DNA from: Rosa chinensis
Taxonomy: Eukaryota; Streptophyta; Magnoliopsida; Rosales; Rosaceae
Direction of reading: 5' to 3'
NCBI RefSeq assembly: GCF_002994745.2
Contig: NC_037092.1
Coordinates: 8,484,501-8,548,500 of the forward strand
Length of the DNA stretch: 64,000 bases
Of the stretch, positions 1-11,922 are shown piece after piece. A program made the translations under genes and the position numbers. Positions within the stretch are counted from its first letter, which is position 1. Each line of letters starts with the position of its first letter. The notes beneath the pieces were generated by a model that made no database searches, was not told where the DNA came from, and saw only the letters and a list, made by a program, of their open reading frames with translations.

Positions 1-1835
1 TTCAGCAAGAGAGCAGTTCTGCAATTAAAGAAGCCAACCCCGCGCGACAAAGCTGCTTCAGTTGGCTTGATCTAATAAGCAATCCAAGAAGTCAGCTTAA
101 ATACACAGTATCGCACGGTGACCTCTGAGGCCAGTTTGACAAAGTGTGAATAACTCACTGACTCACCTGATTAATTCCTGACTGGCAACAAATGGAGCTT
201 CCAGAACTCGCAAACATTATACTTGACAAAAACCAGGAATGTCTACGAGGATTGTATTGAAGAGTATGAGAAAATTTGAGACCTTTTGCAGGATCACAAT
301 GATAGCTGTATCAAACCATTAAAAAATGAGAAATTTTGGGTAACACAAGCATTTGAGTCATATTTCTTAAAGCATCCGCACCTGATATCAACTGTCAAGC
401 ATAAAAGTCTAAAACTTGGAAATTAAAGTTCATAAAGGCCCTGAAGAAATTAGTTGGCTCACAGAAAGAAACCCAGATGCAAAATCACTAGCACAAACAA
501 GACGCAGATATTGAAGAAATCAAAACAAATCCATTTACTATTTCTGCATAAAGACACAAGCTTTACAAAATACAGAGTAGTTCAAAATATCAAATGCTTC
601 CTGGGGCACTAAAGGGTTCAGCATACAATAACATTTCTTTGTCCAATACTTTACAACGAATAGTTCCTAATAGTTAAACAGATTATGCTCCAACTGGGTT
701 TTCAAAATGAAGCTTAGAGAGCATCCATGACTCAGCAAACTTAAAGATGAAGCTGATCATTTGGTGCAGAAACATGGGTTCAGTTTAATTTTGATCAAAA
801 TAATTCATGGGATTGAAGAGTGCACACCTTAAGGTTTTGAAAAACCCAGCTTGGGTTTTAAGTGTTGAAAGCTGTGGAAGCCAGAAATTGCAGATAGCCA
901 GTGCAGTTTTATGGCTGGGAACAAGAAAGTAAGACAGGGAGAATGGGCCTGGGCTTGACATCGGTGAACCCTTCGAGAGACACGAGTCCAGAGCGTATTT
1001 CTGAAACAAGAATTTTGATAATTTCTAACAAGTACCGAATATTTTTGATCCTTTTTTTTTTTGGTTCGAATATTTTTGATAGAACTTATTAGCTATTCAA
1101 TGTATAAATACATGATGTACCTATGTAAATTTTTTTTTAATATACAATTTCTTCTTCTCAAAAAAGAATATTTTTTATTATAGACATAATAATTGTAGAT
1201 ACCATTTGTGACTATACTCTACTTTGTAGCTTAATATCCGAGTAAAGAATTTTTATAAATCTTCACAATATGTTTGTGACGGTGTGACCACTCTCAATGC
1301 TGAAATCATTTTGTTTGGCATATATAATATGTTGCGGATGGTTCAACTTGAAGACATGCTTGCCTGCTTGGTGCTTCGTATTATGTTATAGTTTTTAAAT
1401 TATCTTCTTCTCTATATATATGTAATTGATTTTGGTATAGGGTGATATGTTTTCTTTGATTCTTAGTTTAATAAGATATTGGAGAATACTAAGAAATAGT
1501 TCAATTCTCCGAGAACTATTTAATAGCAGCAACGATAATTCATTTTGTAGTCATAGAGTTTGAGTTTTCATATGTCATCTTACAAGAGGGTATAAGATAT
1601 CGTTGTATTGATTAAACGCCTTATTAGAAAAGTTAAATAAAAATGAATTTATAAATATGTAGAAGATGGTGTCTTAATTGTAAACATAATCGTTGCAATA
1701 ATAAAGTTTACTAAAGTCATCGTCTTTGACATATTGGCAAAAACCTATGTGGAAGACAAGGACACTGTTTGTATATATTTTGTTTTAGGATGTTTTAATT
1801 ATCCTTTTTCCTCCTTTATGGGTTCAAGATTTTTA

Positions 1836-1836
<1 letters not shown>
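1..1836. other. Non-coding stretch without recognisable gene
   Basis: No open reading frame here shows family features on either strand, and the short frames present are of chance size. The sequence is AT-rich with several homopolymer T runs. I see no terminal repeats or target duplications that would define an element. It may be flank of a gene lying to the left of the window. Confidence 0.5.

Positions 1837-1895
<59 letters not shown>
1837..1895. repeat. ATT trinucleotide microsatellite
   Basis: About 19–20 perfect ATT units in a row. In one frame it reads as a run of tyrosines, which is an artefact of the repeat and not a protein. It lies about 350 bp upstream of the SH3-domain gene start and should be length-polymorphic. 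Confidence 0.95.
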
Positions 1896-2251
1896 GTACT
1901 ACATAAAATAAATGGTTACAGAAACTTTGTATTAAGATTTGAAAATACAATTTTCAGAAATAAAATTACTTTTAGCTTTTATGACCAAAAATGAAAAAAG
2001 GAAAAATAACTTATTCTAGGAAAATAATCAACACCGTTGATCGAAGTCCATTTACGGTCAAAAACCCAAGCCAATCATACACCTGTTAGCTCACAATCCT
2101 TCCCCACAAACAAGAGTAGCTCCTGAACCACACTGGTCGGGTTTCAGATCCACAAAGTTTCAAATTCCATAGGCTCCCTCACTTTTTCACCAATCCGTCG
2201 TCGTTTTGAACTCTGATCTGAATTCTCCGCCGGAACAGAGGTTGAAGAAAT

Positions 2252-5200
2252 ATGGACGCTTTAAGAAAACAAGCCAGTAAGCTCAGGGAGCAGGTCGCAA
2301 AGCAGCAACAGGTAAAATCTACGACCACCCATTTCTCCATTTTCCACATTCGTGGATTTTACAAGTGATTTCAGTGGCACCCAGTTCACAATTCGATTCA
2401 AAATCACTTCTTTTTTATTTCTTCATGTTCGGAAAATTGAAGTATGAGTAGCTCATTGGGTTAAGCCTTTGGATTGTTGAAATTTTCAGGCTGTGATAAA
2501 GCAGTTTGGTGGGACTGGTTATGAAAGCTCAGATGTAATGGTGATAGATGAGGTTGAGATGCAGAGGCATCAACAGCTTGAGAAACTGTATAGGTCTACT
2601 CGTGCAGGAAAGGTATACATGAACTTTGTTTTACATTGTTGATTTTTGATTTCAAACTATGGCTGAGAAATTTGTGGTACTCAATTTAGTGAATTGATCT
2701 CACATTTGAGTTTGAGTTCACCTTGGGAATTGGTGCTTCTGTCGATTTGGTTTTCGTTTATCTCAGTTGCTTTTGTCTCACTAGAACAAATGAGACTCTT
2801 AGATTCCATAAACTCCATGTAATATGGTGCTATGTTATGATGATATGAGATGGGGAATAAGAAAGATGTTAGAGGTAGAATTTAGCAATGGTGTCAATTA
2901 CTGAAGCAAGAGGAAAGTAGTTCAATGTTTGCAAATTGAAAACACATATCGAGAATGACAATAAAACCTGCTAGGCATTACTATAGGTGACTATTTGATT
3001 TACTGTTTGGTTCACAAGTTTGGAATATCCTGTCATGCTAAACTAAAATGTTTGATTTCTCTTTGGTGCCAAACTTTATACTATCTGTTAAACTCATTCT
3101 TCATAATTCTTATTCTCAGGATTTTCAGAAAGAAATTGTAAAAGCAGCGGAAGCACTAACAGCCATAGGATATAAGCATATTGAAGCAGGTAGAAATTTA
3201 TTAGTTTCAGTGACATTATGTGATATAATGGGAAGTGTATGGTGAAGTTAATAGCCTATGAAATTGGCTTATCTGAAGTAAGCTTGCAAATAGAAAAGAT
3301 GCCAGGCCTTTGTACTTGCGCTTATTACTATTTGGAATCTTTTCGTGGTAGTCAGGGACCAAGTTGTCTGAGGATTGTAGCAGATATGGTGCTGAAAATG
3401 TCCATGATAAAATTTTAGCTAAAGGTGCATCTATATACGGTGATGCTCGTAAGCATGTGGAAAAGGAACAAGAAGACTTGAATAAGTTGTTATCTTCACA
3501 GGTATATATCTTACGCTAGTGAAATTACCATTGGATATTTAGTATCATAAGCCATTCCTCAGTTGAGAGTACAATCTGTAGTTCTGTACTCAGACATATC
3601 ATTTTTCTATAGCTTTTTCTATGTCAAAGTTCTGTATATCTGGTGATTATTTATTCACTTTGGTTGAACTAAGAGCATCCAAAAGTGAACATGCAAGTTT
3701 CCCACCCAAAATTAAGGAATAAGTAATGAACGACTAAATCTGTAGCTATTTCGTGCTGTAAAGTTCACTTGCACATGATCTTCTAGGATGGTATTCATTT
3801 AGTTAGTTGATGCTATAACTATTATGCTTGAAAGACTCACAATTGAAGCTTATAAATATAGCTTTCACCTCTAGATGGTTTAAGTAGAATAATTTGTAAG
3901 CCCAGTTCATTATTGAAGAGTTCATTATTCTATTTTTTTTTTATTTTTTGTTTTTAGGTTTTAGATCCGTTAAGAGCAATGATACTTGGTGCTCCTTTGG
4001 AAGATGCTCGTCATCTTGCTCAACGTTATAGTCGAATGCGGCAGGAAGCAGAGACACAGGTAATGGCATTCCATCTTATATCACTTTATAGATATTTGTC
4101 TTGCGGTTACTCACCACAAGATGCAAACAGGCAGTTGAAGTTTCCAGAAGGCTAGCACGAGTTAAAGAAATCCCAAATCCAGAAAATGTTGGAAAGCTGC
4201 ATGCAGCAGAAACAAAGATGAAAGAAATAAAAGCAAATATGGCAGTTCTGGGTATAGAAGCTTCAGCTGCCTTGGCTGCTGTGGAAGCACAGCAGCAAAG
4301 ACTAACATTTCAGAGGCTTGTTGCATTGGTATGAATATGATTTTCAAGATATGAATTTCTATGTAAAAGATTAGGATGGTTATGCAATTTGATACACATA
4401 TTAAGCTTAATTTTGTTAAGGTTGAAGGAGAAAAGAATTATCATCTGAGAGTGGCTGCCATTCTTGGTGAGGTTGAAGCTGAGGTTAGTTCCACTCTTGA
4501 TTATCTTCAGAAGAAAAGTGTTTTCCAACTAAACAATATTAACTTATGCCAAGACCTGAATTTTGTGGCAGATGGTCTCAGAGAAACAGCGTAAAGAGTC
4601 TGCTCCTCCTGTGATTCCCCAGGATAGCTTCTCAGAGAAAACAATGTACTTCTTGGCCGAAGTATGCTACTGTTCACTAAACTTATAGCAGTCTTCTCTG
4701 GTAGCTTTATTGATAGGAAGAACAGTTATTAATCCATTAGACCTTTTACATGTCATTCAAGATTAGCAATATGCTGCACATTGCAGGGGTCATATGGTTA
4801 TAGAGAAACTTAACAATAAAAGGAGGAAAGCATTAACAGATGAATTGACTACATTAAAAATGGAACTGTTTTTTCTCGATCAATGTAAAGGATTTATGAC
4901 AGGAAGCTTCATAAGTAATATTTTCACCCATGTATTAACATAAATTATGTAAATGCCTTGCCAGAAAATTATAAAGGGACAGCTAAATCGGTTGAAAGAG
5001 AGATTCTGCTGCAGACATTAACTCATTTGAAGTCATTCTTGTAGGCCCTTAAATATACAATTTCTTGCATGTTGTAGCCATTCTTGAACTGGCTTCTTGA
5101 CATACCATATGTTTAAACTACCTCCAAGACTATCAGCTCTATATAAATCCTTGTATTTCAATTCTTTCAGGCAACTCATTCTTTCACTGCTGCATCGGAG

Positions 5201-5853
5201 AAGGAACTGAGCTTGTCAGTGGGTGACTACGTTGTTGTGCGAAAGGTATCTCCTCTAGATCACTGTTCAATTGTTGACTAACAAAACATTACGTCAATAA
5301 ACATTTGGGGATTTTGGTCATGCTAGCACTGATAAGGTGCGGAAAAGGATTTTTTTTTTTTTCCACCATATTCAGAGATTTATTTGAGCAGTTCAGCAAA
5401 TTTATAGAGATTGGAAATGTGATTTTATAATATTTGCATCTGAACGTTGTCAGATGAGTACCACTAATTAGCAGTCTAGCACTACTGAAGCTCCTCTGCG
5501 ATAGAGGCTTCTCTTGATGCTTCTTTTTAACCACACGAGTTAACATGACAAACTTGTGCCTTATCTGGCAAGTAGTATTGTAAAATATAATATGTTCAAC
5601 CATAAAGTTATAGGCCATGCTTTATTCAGATGCTCTGCTACAAAAGAGAGTAAATTAGCTAAGTTTTAAATTTTCATTTTACCTTGCCTAATCTTCAACT
5701 TTTTTACTGTTGTGAAAAAAATTGTCAACCCAGGTGAGCCCATCAGGATGGTCAGAAGGAGAGTGCAAAGGCAAAGGAGGGTGGTTTCCATCGGCATACG
5801 TGGAGAAGCGTCAACGGATTCCGTCCACTGATCTTTCTTCTGAAGTTTACTAA
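2252..5853 (+). CDS. SH3P: SH3 domain-containing protein (SH3P1/2/3 family)
   Basis: Ten exons join into a 348-residue protein: 2252–2311, 2490–2612, 3120–3189, 3356–3501, 3958–4059, 4131–4328, 4421–4483, 4572–4661, 5171–5245 and 5734–5853. All junctions are GT–AG and the frame is kept throughout. The protein opens with MDALRKQASKLREQVAKQQQ, typical of the plant SH3P family, and continues as a long helical BAR-like region to about residue 270. A C-terminal SH3 domain spans about residues 280–337, with the GWSEGE tryptophan motif and the PSAYVE end. Length matches the family (about 350). In Arabidopsis, SH3P proteins bind clathrin-coated vesicles, dynamin/auxilin partners and autophagosome membranes. 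The wording of the N-terminus and the IKQFGGTGYESS segment look closest to SH3P3 or SH3P1, but I cannot settle which. No disabling change was seen, so it is probably a working host gene. Confidence 0.93.
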
Positions 5854-6574
5854 GCCCTAAACAAGTCCTCACCTGATAGTTTGTTTTGTTTTCACCATAT
5901 CTGTTTCTATCTACAAGTATGACAAAATTTGCTGGCCATGGTGTTCTTCCTGTAGTGTTTGTCCTCCATCACATTCTGTAGTTGGGATATGTATGTTCAT
6001 ATTGCCACATTATATAGTTGGGGATATTTTTGTTTGTCCATATTGTTTCTTGCAGATGTTCAGGACAGAATTTGAGGCATTGTTAATGCTATACAAACGA
6101 GTATTTTTATTGACACAAGAAAGAAGTTTATCCCCTCCTGTTATGTTCTTCCTATGTTCTGTGTAGTGCTACTAGGATGCATAAGAAAATCATGGCTTAT
6201 CTTCTCTACTTTGATAAAGGGGGACGATTATCCGCCCCCCACACCACCCCCCATAACAAGTCTATTCCATCTTGTAACACGAGTCTGCTCCACATATAAT
6301 AACCGAATAAAACGAAGTTTATGTACAATACATGACCAAATTATTCCATTTTTTCAAACACAAAAAGATTTTTTTTTCCTTTTTTTATTTCAGTATTGTA
6401 GTTCTACTGCTTGGGCATGGTAAGTTCAAGAATATAAGCTGATCAGAAAAAATGTATTGAATACTGAAATTGAAAGATATTAGTCAATCCACTGCTAAAA
6501 AAGTTTTATGTACTGTCGAATTCAGGAGCTCAGAGAATAGATAACAAGGGTTCAAAGCCATCTTCTATCTGTTA
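5854..6574. other. Spacer between convergent genes
   Basis: This holds the 3' untranslated region of the SH3-domain gene and the 3' flank of the minus-strand J-domain gene, which converge here. A C-rich tract lies at about 6228–6252. No separate gene is visible. Confidence 0.6.
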
Positions 6575-7311
6575 TTAAACCATCACCCAATCCTGCAACA
6601 AAACCAAAAACAAAAATTAAAACTTGAGCAGTACGTGCATCAAAAAGCAAAGAGAATTTGATCGAAATAAAAAACACATATATGGTGGAATCCTAACAAC
6701 ATAAAATGACACTCTACCTCAATATCTTCATGATCCTCTACTAGTGATTCATGATTATCTTCGTGATCTTCTACTTGTGGTTCTTGATTGGTGGTAGCCT
6801 GAGGAGGAGGTGGTCTGCGTTTAAAATATTGACCTAGTCGAATCATCCCCGACCAGAGATCCGATCTTTCACGTTTGGGTAATTTAAAGAACCCTTCTAT
6901 ATAAGAACCTAATCTATTCGACGTACTGCTTCTGGATCTCGATTCCGGAAAAACCATGGGGGCTAAAACAAAGATTAACAAACCAACCACAAACAAGTAA
7001 CCCTGGTCAAGATCCTCATTCTTACTTGGTGGTGGTTCAGAGGTTGGTGTTGGTTCCGAAGGCTTGTCCTCAAGTCTCAGAGAAGAGTCGAACTGTTTCC
7101 GGGCATTTGGATCATTGAGTATCTCATAAGATGCGTTGAGCCTTTGGAACTCGGCATTCGCATTGGGATCGTTTGGTCTCTTGTCTGGATGCAACTCCAA
7201 AGCCTTTGCTCTGTACGCCTTTGTGATCTCTTTGTCCTCAAGCTTGGCCCCTTCCTCACCAGACGGTAAACCAAGAACCTGATAGTGATCTACGACCACT
7301 TTCTTCTCCAT
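6575..7311 (-). CDS. J-domain (DnaJ/HSP40) protein with one membrane segment
   Basis: The start at 7311 gives MEKKVVVDHYQVLGL, a J domain over residues 8–78 with the HPD motif at 41–43 that stimulates Hsp70 ATPase. After a Pro/Ser/Thr-rich linker, residues 104–121 (GYLFVVGLLIFVLAPMVF) form a hydrophobic helix, followed by a basic stretch and an acidic tail with VEDHED repeats. The frame is open to 6640 unspliced (223 residues). A good donor after GAG at 6718 and an acceptor with a long pyrimidine tract ending at 6593 would instead give a short last exon, 6592–6575 (DWVMV stop), and a 203-residue protein; I prefer this. The J domain resembles that of plant DNAJC17-type proteins, but the RNA-recognition domain of those proteins is absent and replaced by the membrane segment. 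It could be a tail-anchored-like co-chaperone or a divergent, retrained copy. Confidence 0.75.
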
Positions 7312-7435
7312 ATTGAGGTAGCAGGTGTAACTTAATTGATAAATATAAATGTGTTAAAGAACGCTACCCTAGCTAGGACAGGCTTCTCATTCTAGTGTAG
7401 TTTAGGAGGACTATGAGTCTATGACTTGGTGCCGT

Positions 7436-7569
7436 GATGTATAAGAAATTATAAATCCTATAGTTCATCTAATTTCCAACCGATAATGGGAAGATCCGAA
7501 TCGTTGCATCACTTTGCCTGGCTTCCTGGGTTGTCTTCTTGTTTTTCAAGACAGTTGGGTTAATAGTAA
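7436..7569. repeat. Upstream flank of J-protein gene, duplicated at 33.4 kb
   Basis: The segment from TATAAGAAATTA through CCTGGCTTCCTGGG to TTAATAGTAA has a clearly related copy at about 33387–33571. The second copy carries an extra insertion of about 60 bp. Similarity ends exactly where the Helitron 3' terminus candidate begins at 7570, which supports that boundary. Confidence 0.7.
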
Positions 7570-8269
7570 CTAGCAAATGGCACACATGCGATGCGCGTGC
7601 AAACTCGCTTTAGGCATTTCAGTATATGTAAGCCCACAAAATCTATATTTTAAGCACCCATATGAGCTCCATTTTGTTTTTTCAATCCTAAGTCGCTCGC
7701 TTGTAATTTCAAATATTTAAAAGTAAATATTTGAATTCTAATACGGAATACAACTTACAATTTAATTTAATCCAAGTGACAACTTGTAACATATAAATTT
7801 CCAATACACTAATATAAAATCAATAAATATCGTACCTGTTATCAATTTAAGAAAAAAAATTGTCAAAAAAGGAAAAAGAAAAACAGCAACTACACAAATT
7901 TCACTTTACTGTTTTAGCCCAATCGTACCAAAATGATCTCATATGACTATATGAGTAGCTCACAAAATTAAAGTGGGCTTGCAATAAAAAATGGGGAGAT
8001 AAAAGTAGATTAGAATCCTAACTAAATTTGAATCCAAATCATGGAAGACTTTGTTGAGCATGATGCATGGAATTGATAAATTGTAATAGTGTTACCCCTT
8101 GTTCCATAATCTCATTTTGAAGCTGTGGCATCAAATTGAACTGTCTTATTATAGGATCCTGTCAGAGATTCAAATGAAAATTATTTATTATATTGTTCTA
8201 AAAGTTGTATGCATGAAGTAATAAATAAGTTGTAAGTATAAACCTGTATATATGTAAAAGGTAAAGAAA

Positions 8270-8388
8270 CCTTTTTTTTGTTTTAAAGAGGATCAAAGAG
8301 TTTCACTCCTGCCCCCATGGTGACTCGAACCCATGACTTCGTACATAGGTAGTGGGTGCTCTAACCACTGAGCTAACACCACTTCGTC
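8270..8388 (-). mobile_element. tRNA-derived SINE, copy 1
   Basis: On the minus strand the head reads like a tRNA with an A box (TTAGCTCAGTGG) and a B box (GGGTTCGAGTC), followed by a short body and an A-rich tail (T run on the plus strand at 8271–8285). It is flanked by a perfect 14-bp direct repeat, AAAAGGTAAAGAAA, at 8256–8269 and 8389–8402. That is the target site duplication expected from LINE-driven retroposition. A second copy lies at 44283–44406. Confidence 0.88.
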
Positions 8389-8427
8389 AAAAGGTAAAGA
8401 AAGCTTATTCTTACGATGGTCATCATC

Positions 8428-8976
8428 TCATTGCCTCTGGCATGACGTTAGAACATCTTTGAATACAACATTCCTTGTGTGAGCTCCAGGTTCTTCTTTA
8501 ATGGCACTATTCTTGATTAGGACCTTGATTGTTTGTATGGATACTCCCCTTGATAAAGCTACATAAAGCTGGCCATGGCTGAAGACGTGATTAGGGAGGT
8601 ACGCACCAACATTTGGAATTGTTTGGCCTTGAGCTTTGTTTATTGTTAGTGCAAAGCTAAATCTAATAGGAAACTGCCGATGTATGAGAGAGAACGGAAG
8701 CTTCACATTTTTTGAAGGCTTTATAGGAATTTGTCGTAGGAAAACTCTTGTACCCTTAAAATGGCCGGTGAGAATCTCTGCATCAATAAAATTCGGAAAG
8801 AACCCGCGATATATTAACCTTGTCCTGTTGCATAGCCCACTTTTTGGATCAATAATTCTAAGCAGCAATATGGGTGCACCCAATTTCAAAGCTAACTTAT
8901 GAGAGGGCAAACCACCTGGAGCTATAGAATTTAGGAATTCTTGTTGATATAAGTTGTGAGGGTCCATAACGGGCAA
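8428..8976 (-). pseudogene. PIF1-like helicase C-terminal fragment (Helitron RepHel)
   Basis: A 182-residue open frame covers only the C-terminal part of a PIF1-type helicase. It contains the motifs around GLCNRTRL, AEILTGHFKG, RFSFALTINKAQGQT and HGQLYVALSRG. The last two correspond to helicase motifs V and VI of superfamily 1B enzymes, which unwind DNA 5' to 3'. Walker A and B boxes, and the Rep nuclease domain of an autonomous Helitron, are missing, since full proteins exceed 1000 residues. The likely reading is a truncated Helitron RepHel gene. The SINE inserted just downstream in the same degenerate element. Confidence 0.82.
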
Positions 8977-9226
8977 TATGTTAATTCAGAGCACTAAAAT
9001 CTGAAAAGGTCAACATAGATTTGTTTAATGAGGAGCTCATGGCTTCACACAATTTTGTCGTTAAAATGCAATTCCATACATGAAGAGGTCAATTATAATA
9101 TAAGTAAAATGCTTGAATTGAAATTGTGTTTAGTTTTTAACTTCTTTTTTATTAGTATTATATATTTGACTCTATTATGGTGAAATTCTGATTATAGTTG
9201 TGTTTGTAATATAATGCTTCAGCTTT

Positions 9227-11548
9227 ATGATGGGTGAACCATCGTTACAAGAGATGAATGAGAATGCTGTTATAGATGAACCAAAACTTCAGCTTGGTCA
9301 AGAATTTGAATCAATAGAGGAGGCCTATTACTTTTACAATGAGATATATGCAAAGACTGTTGGTTTTAGTGTGAGAATGGGTTCAATTAAGAGAAGTAAG
9401 GTGACTGGAGAGATTACTTGGAAACAATTTTTATGTTCAAAGGAAGGAAAAACATATGATACTTATGAGAACTCAAGACAACAACATTCATCGACCATGG
9501 AAGAAAAGAGGTGCGGAATAAAGCGTATGGGTTGTAAGGCAAGGTTGAACATCATCTTTAACAAGGCAAGCAAAAAATGGTGTGTAAGTGACTTCGAGGA
9601 GGCTCATACACATGAACTTACAACCCCAAAAAAGTACATTTATTACCATCACACCGCAAGCTTACAAAGGCAAAGAAGTGTTTTATGGAAAAGCTAAGTA
9701 GTGTTAATGTTTTAACAAGTCAGCAATTCAAAATAATGGAGACTGTGGCAGGTGGTATACAGAATGTTGGATGTATTCCCAGAGATTTGAGAAACTTTGA
9801 AAGAGATTCGAGGGAAGAAGTGAAGGGACATGATGCAACTATGCTACTTGAGTTCTTAGAGTCAGCAAAGGAAAAGAAGTCGTCTTTTTATTTTGAAGTT
9901 GACCGAGATGAAGAAAATAGGATGAATCGTTGCTTTTGGGCTGATCCTACCTCAAAAAAAGCATATTATTTTTTTAACGATGTTGTTGTGTTTGATACCA
10001 CGTACAACACAAACAAATATCACATGATCTTTTCTCTAATCACAGGAGTCAACCATCATGGCCAGACAATTGTATTTGGTTATGGACTTTTAAGTGATAA
10101 GAAAACTGAGTCTTTTAATTGGTTACTGAAACAATGGTTGAAAGCTATGCCTAGTGGTCCACCGAAAGTTATAATTACTGATCAAGATCCAGCAATTGCA
10201 AAAGCCATTGCTCAGGTTCTTCCACTTACACTCCACCGTTTGTCTTTGGCATATCATGTTTAAATTTTGAGATAAGCTTGGTCCTGTGATTGCTCAAAGT
10301 TATTATGGACTCTTCAAAGCCAGTGTATATAACTCCGGGACTAAAGAAGCATTTGAAGCTAGTTGGAAGAATGTTGTGCAACAAAGTAATCAAGAAAATC
10401 ATGCATGGTTGAACACAATGTATGAACTACGAAGTAAATGGGTCCCTGCATTTTGCAATCACATCTTTCATGCAGGTATGCAAAGTAGTCAAAGAGTTGA
10501 GAGTAACCATTCATTCTTCAAATCATTTGTTTCGGTGAACAATTCTTTATTAGATTTTGCTACAAGGATTAAAAGGGGACTTAGACAACAAAGGTATGAA
10601 GAACTGATTCGTGATCATGTTGATAGTAATGAAATTCCAAAGACAGGGACTTACTATCCCATAGAAAAGCAAATGCGTGAGGTGTACACAAAAGAAATAT
10701 TTTTGAGGTTCCAAGATGAGGTTGTCAAGAGTACTGCTTACTTGAAATGTGAAACTTTGAAGGAAGATGAAAATGAATGGGTGTATAATGTTTTAAGGGT
10801 TGTAGATGATGAACAAAGCTGGAACTTGCGACAAATAGTTCATGACAAAGTATCTGGTTTTGCCAAGTGTAGTTGTGGAGGCTTTGAGGTTGAAGGAATT
10901 GCATGTAGGCATATCATTTTTTTTTTTGAAGTATGAATATGGTACATTTGCCAAGTGAATACATCTTGGATAGGTGGACAAAAAATGCAAAAGTTGGAAG
11001 AGTTTGGGATGATGATGGTATCGAAGTGAAAGATGTGGGTGATAAGTCATTGATGATGATATATATATTCAATTATCTCAACTTTCACAAGCTGTAATTG
11101 ATGAGGCGTCTCTTTCACCAGAAACAACAAAATATTTCAAAGACGGACTCCATTCGCTTCTCCTTGGTATTAAAGAACTTCTCTCAAGTCTAGGTGTTGA
11201 GGAACTTCCATCCACAAAAAAAAAAAAGAATACCTCAGGAAATACTCATTGAAGAACTATCTCAATCAAAGGCTAAAGGAAGTGGGAAGAAGTTGAAGTC
11301 ATCCAAAGAAATTGCAACGAATAAGCAGAGAAACTGTGGAAAATGTGGCAAAACTAGGCACAACATAAAAACATGTGACAAGCACAATGCTAATGGGTAA
11401 TAACTTTATTTACTACTAACACTTGCTTTTATTTCTTGATGTGATCTATTTCATGCTTATTAATGTATCATTGATATTGTATATGAGCAGGTCAAACATA
11501 CAAATCAACCCCACTGAGCAATCAAATGAAGCACCACTTAGCATGTAA
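9227..11548 (+). pseudogene. FAR1/FHY3-related (MULE-derived) protein, frameshifted
   Basis: Three frames in succession show a FAR1-type protein. At 9227–9697 there is the FAR1 DNA-binding zinc finger (C/C/HxH with FLCSKEG, GCKARL and AHTHEL). At 9685–10263 lies the start of the MULE-type transposase domain with FDTTY and TDQDP carrying the first two catalytic Asp residues. From 10286 the RVESNHSFFK segment carries the Glu, followed by a SWIM zinc finger (CSC…CRH at about 10868–10915). A CCHC-like knuckle (CGKCGKTRHNIKTC) is near 11336, and a last short exon is probably 11491–11548. Breaks: an indel in the A-run near 9632, a frameshift plus stop near 10261–10275, an indel in the T-run at 10916–10928, and another after 11050. 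FAR1 proteins are light-signalling transcription factors domesticated from Mutator-like transposases. This copy cannot make a full protein. Confidence 0.87.
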
Positions 11549-11896
11549 AGGATGAAGTTGTTCTTCTATTTTGTTTCAGCATAATCGCAAGCTTTTTGAT
11601 ATGTAATGGATTGTAATATGCATCAATTGGGTTGTCAGTCAATGAATGTTTTTTCATTCATCCACTGCCTAGAACTTGTGTATATTCTTTTGCATTATGA
11701 TTATCAATGTTTTAAAAAGCGCGCGTCAGGCACGCCTTAGAGCGTGAAAAGCGTGAGGCGTGAAGAAAATTGCCTCTGTTTTCCAGATGAGGCGCAGAGG
11801 TGGCAAAGGCGGAGATGGAGGCGTTGAAGGCGGTGAAAGCGCGCCTTAAGGCGTCCTGAGCGTACGCCTGGGAAATTTTTTTTTTTTTTTTTAAAC

Positions 11897-11922
11897 ACAC
11901 CAAAACGACGTCGTTTTGGTGT
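11897..11922. repeat. 26-bp perfect palindrome in the hAT 5' region
   Basis: The core CCAAAACGACGTCGTTTTGG reads the same on both strands and the symmetry extends three more bases on each side. The centre GACGTC is an ACGT-core site as bound by bZIP factors. An identical 26-bp palindrome occurs at 30205–30230 in the related non-autonomous element, at a similar distance from its corresponding end. It could be a promoter element for the transposase or part of the transposition machinery; no function is proven. Confidence 0.9.

Larger units (their letters stand above)
7570..8976 (-). mobile_element. Helitron remnant, 3' terminus plus helicase fragment
   Basis: Read on the minus strand, the candidate 3' end is CTAG at 7573–7570, fitting the CTRR rule, followed by host T. 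About 8 bases upstream of it lies an imperfect GC-rich hairpin (GCACGCG paired with TGTGTGC, about 7577–7597), as expected for a Helitron terminator. The body holds a PIF1-type helicase C-terminus at 8428–8976 on the same strand. I could not place the 5' end (TC), so the right limit given is only the end of the helicase fragment; the FAR1 pseudogene to the right could be inside the same element. Confidence 0.5.

Noticed and set aside
1734..1994. Frame with a long tyrosine run
   Set aside because: It is a translation of the ATT microsatellite; no family features and no gene context.
8300..8390. A true tRNA gene on the minus strand
   Set aside because: The A and B boxes are present but the cloverleaf is incomplete, a body and tail follow, and a target duplication encloses the whole, so it is a SINE.
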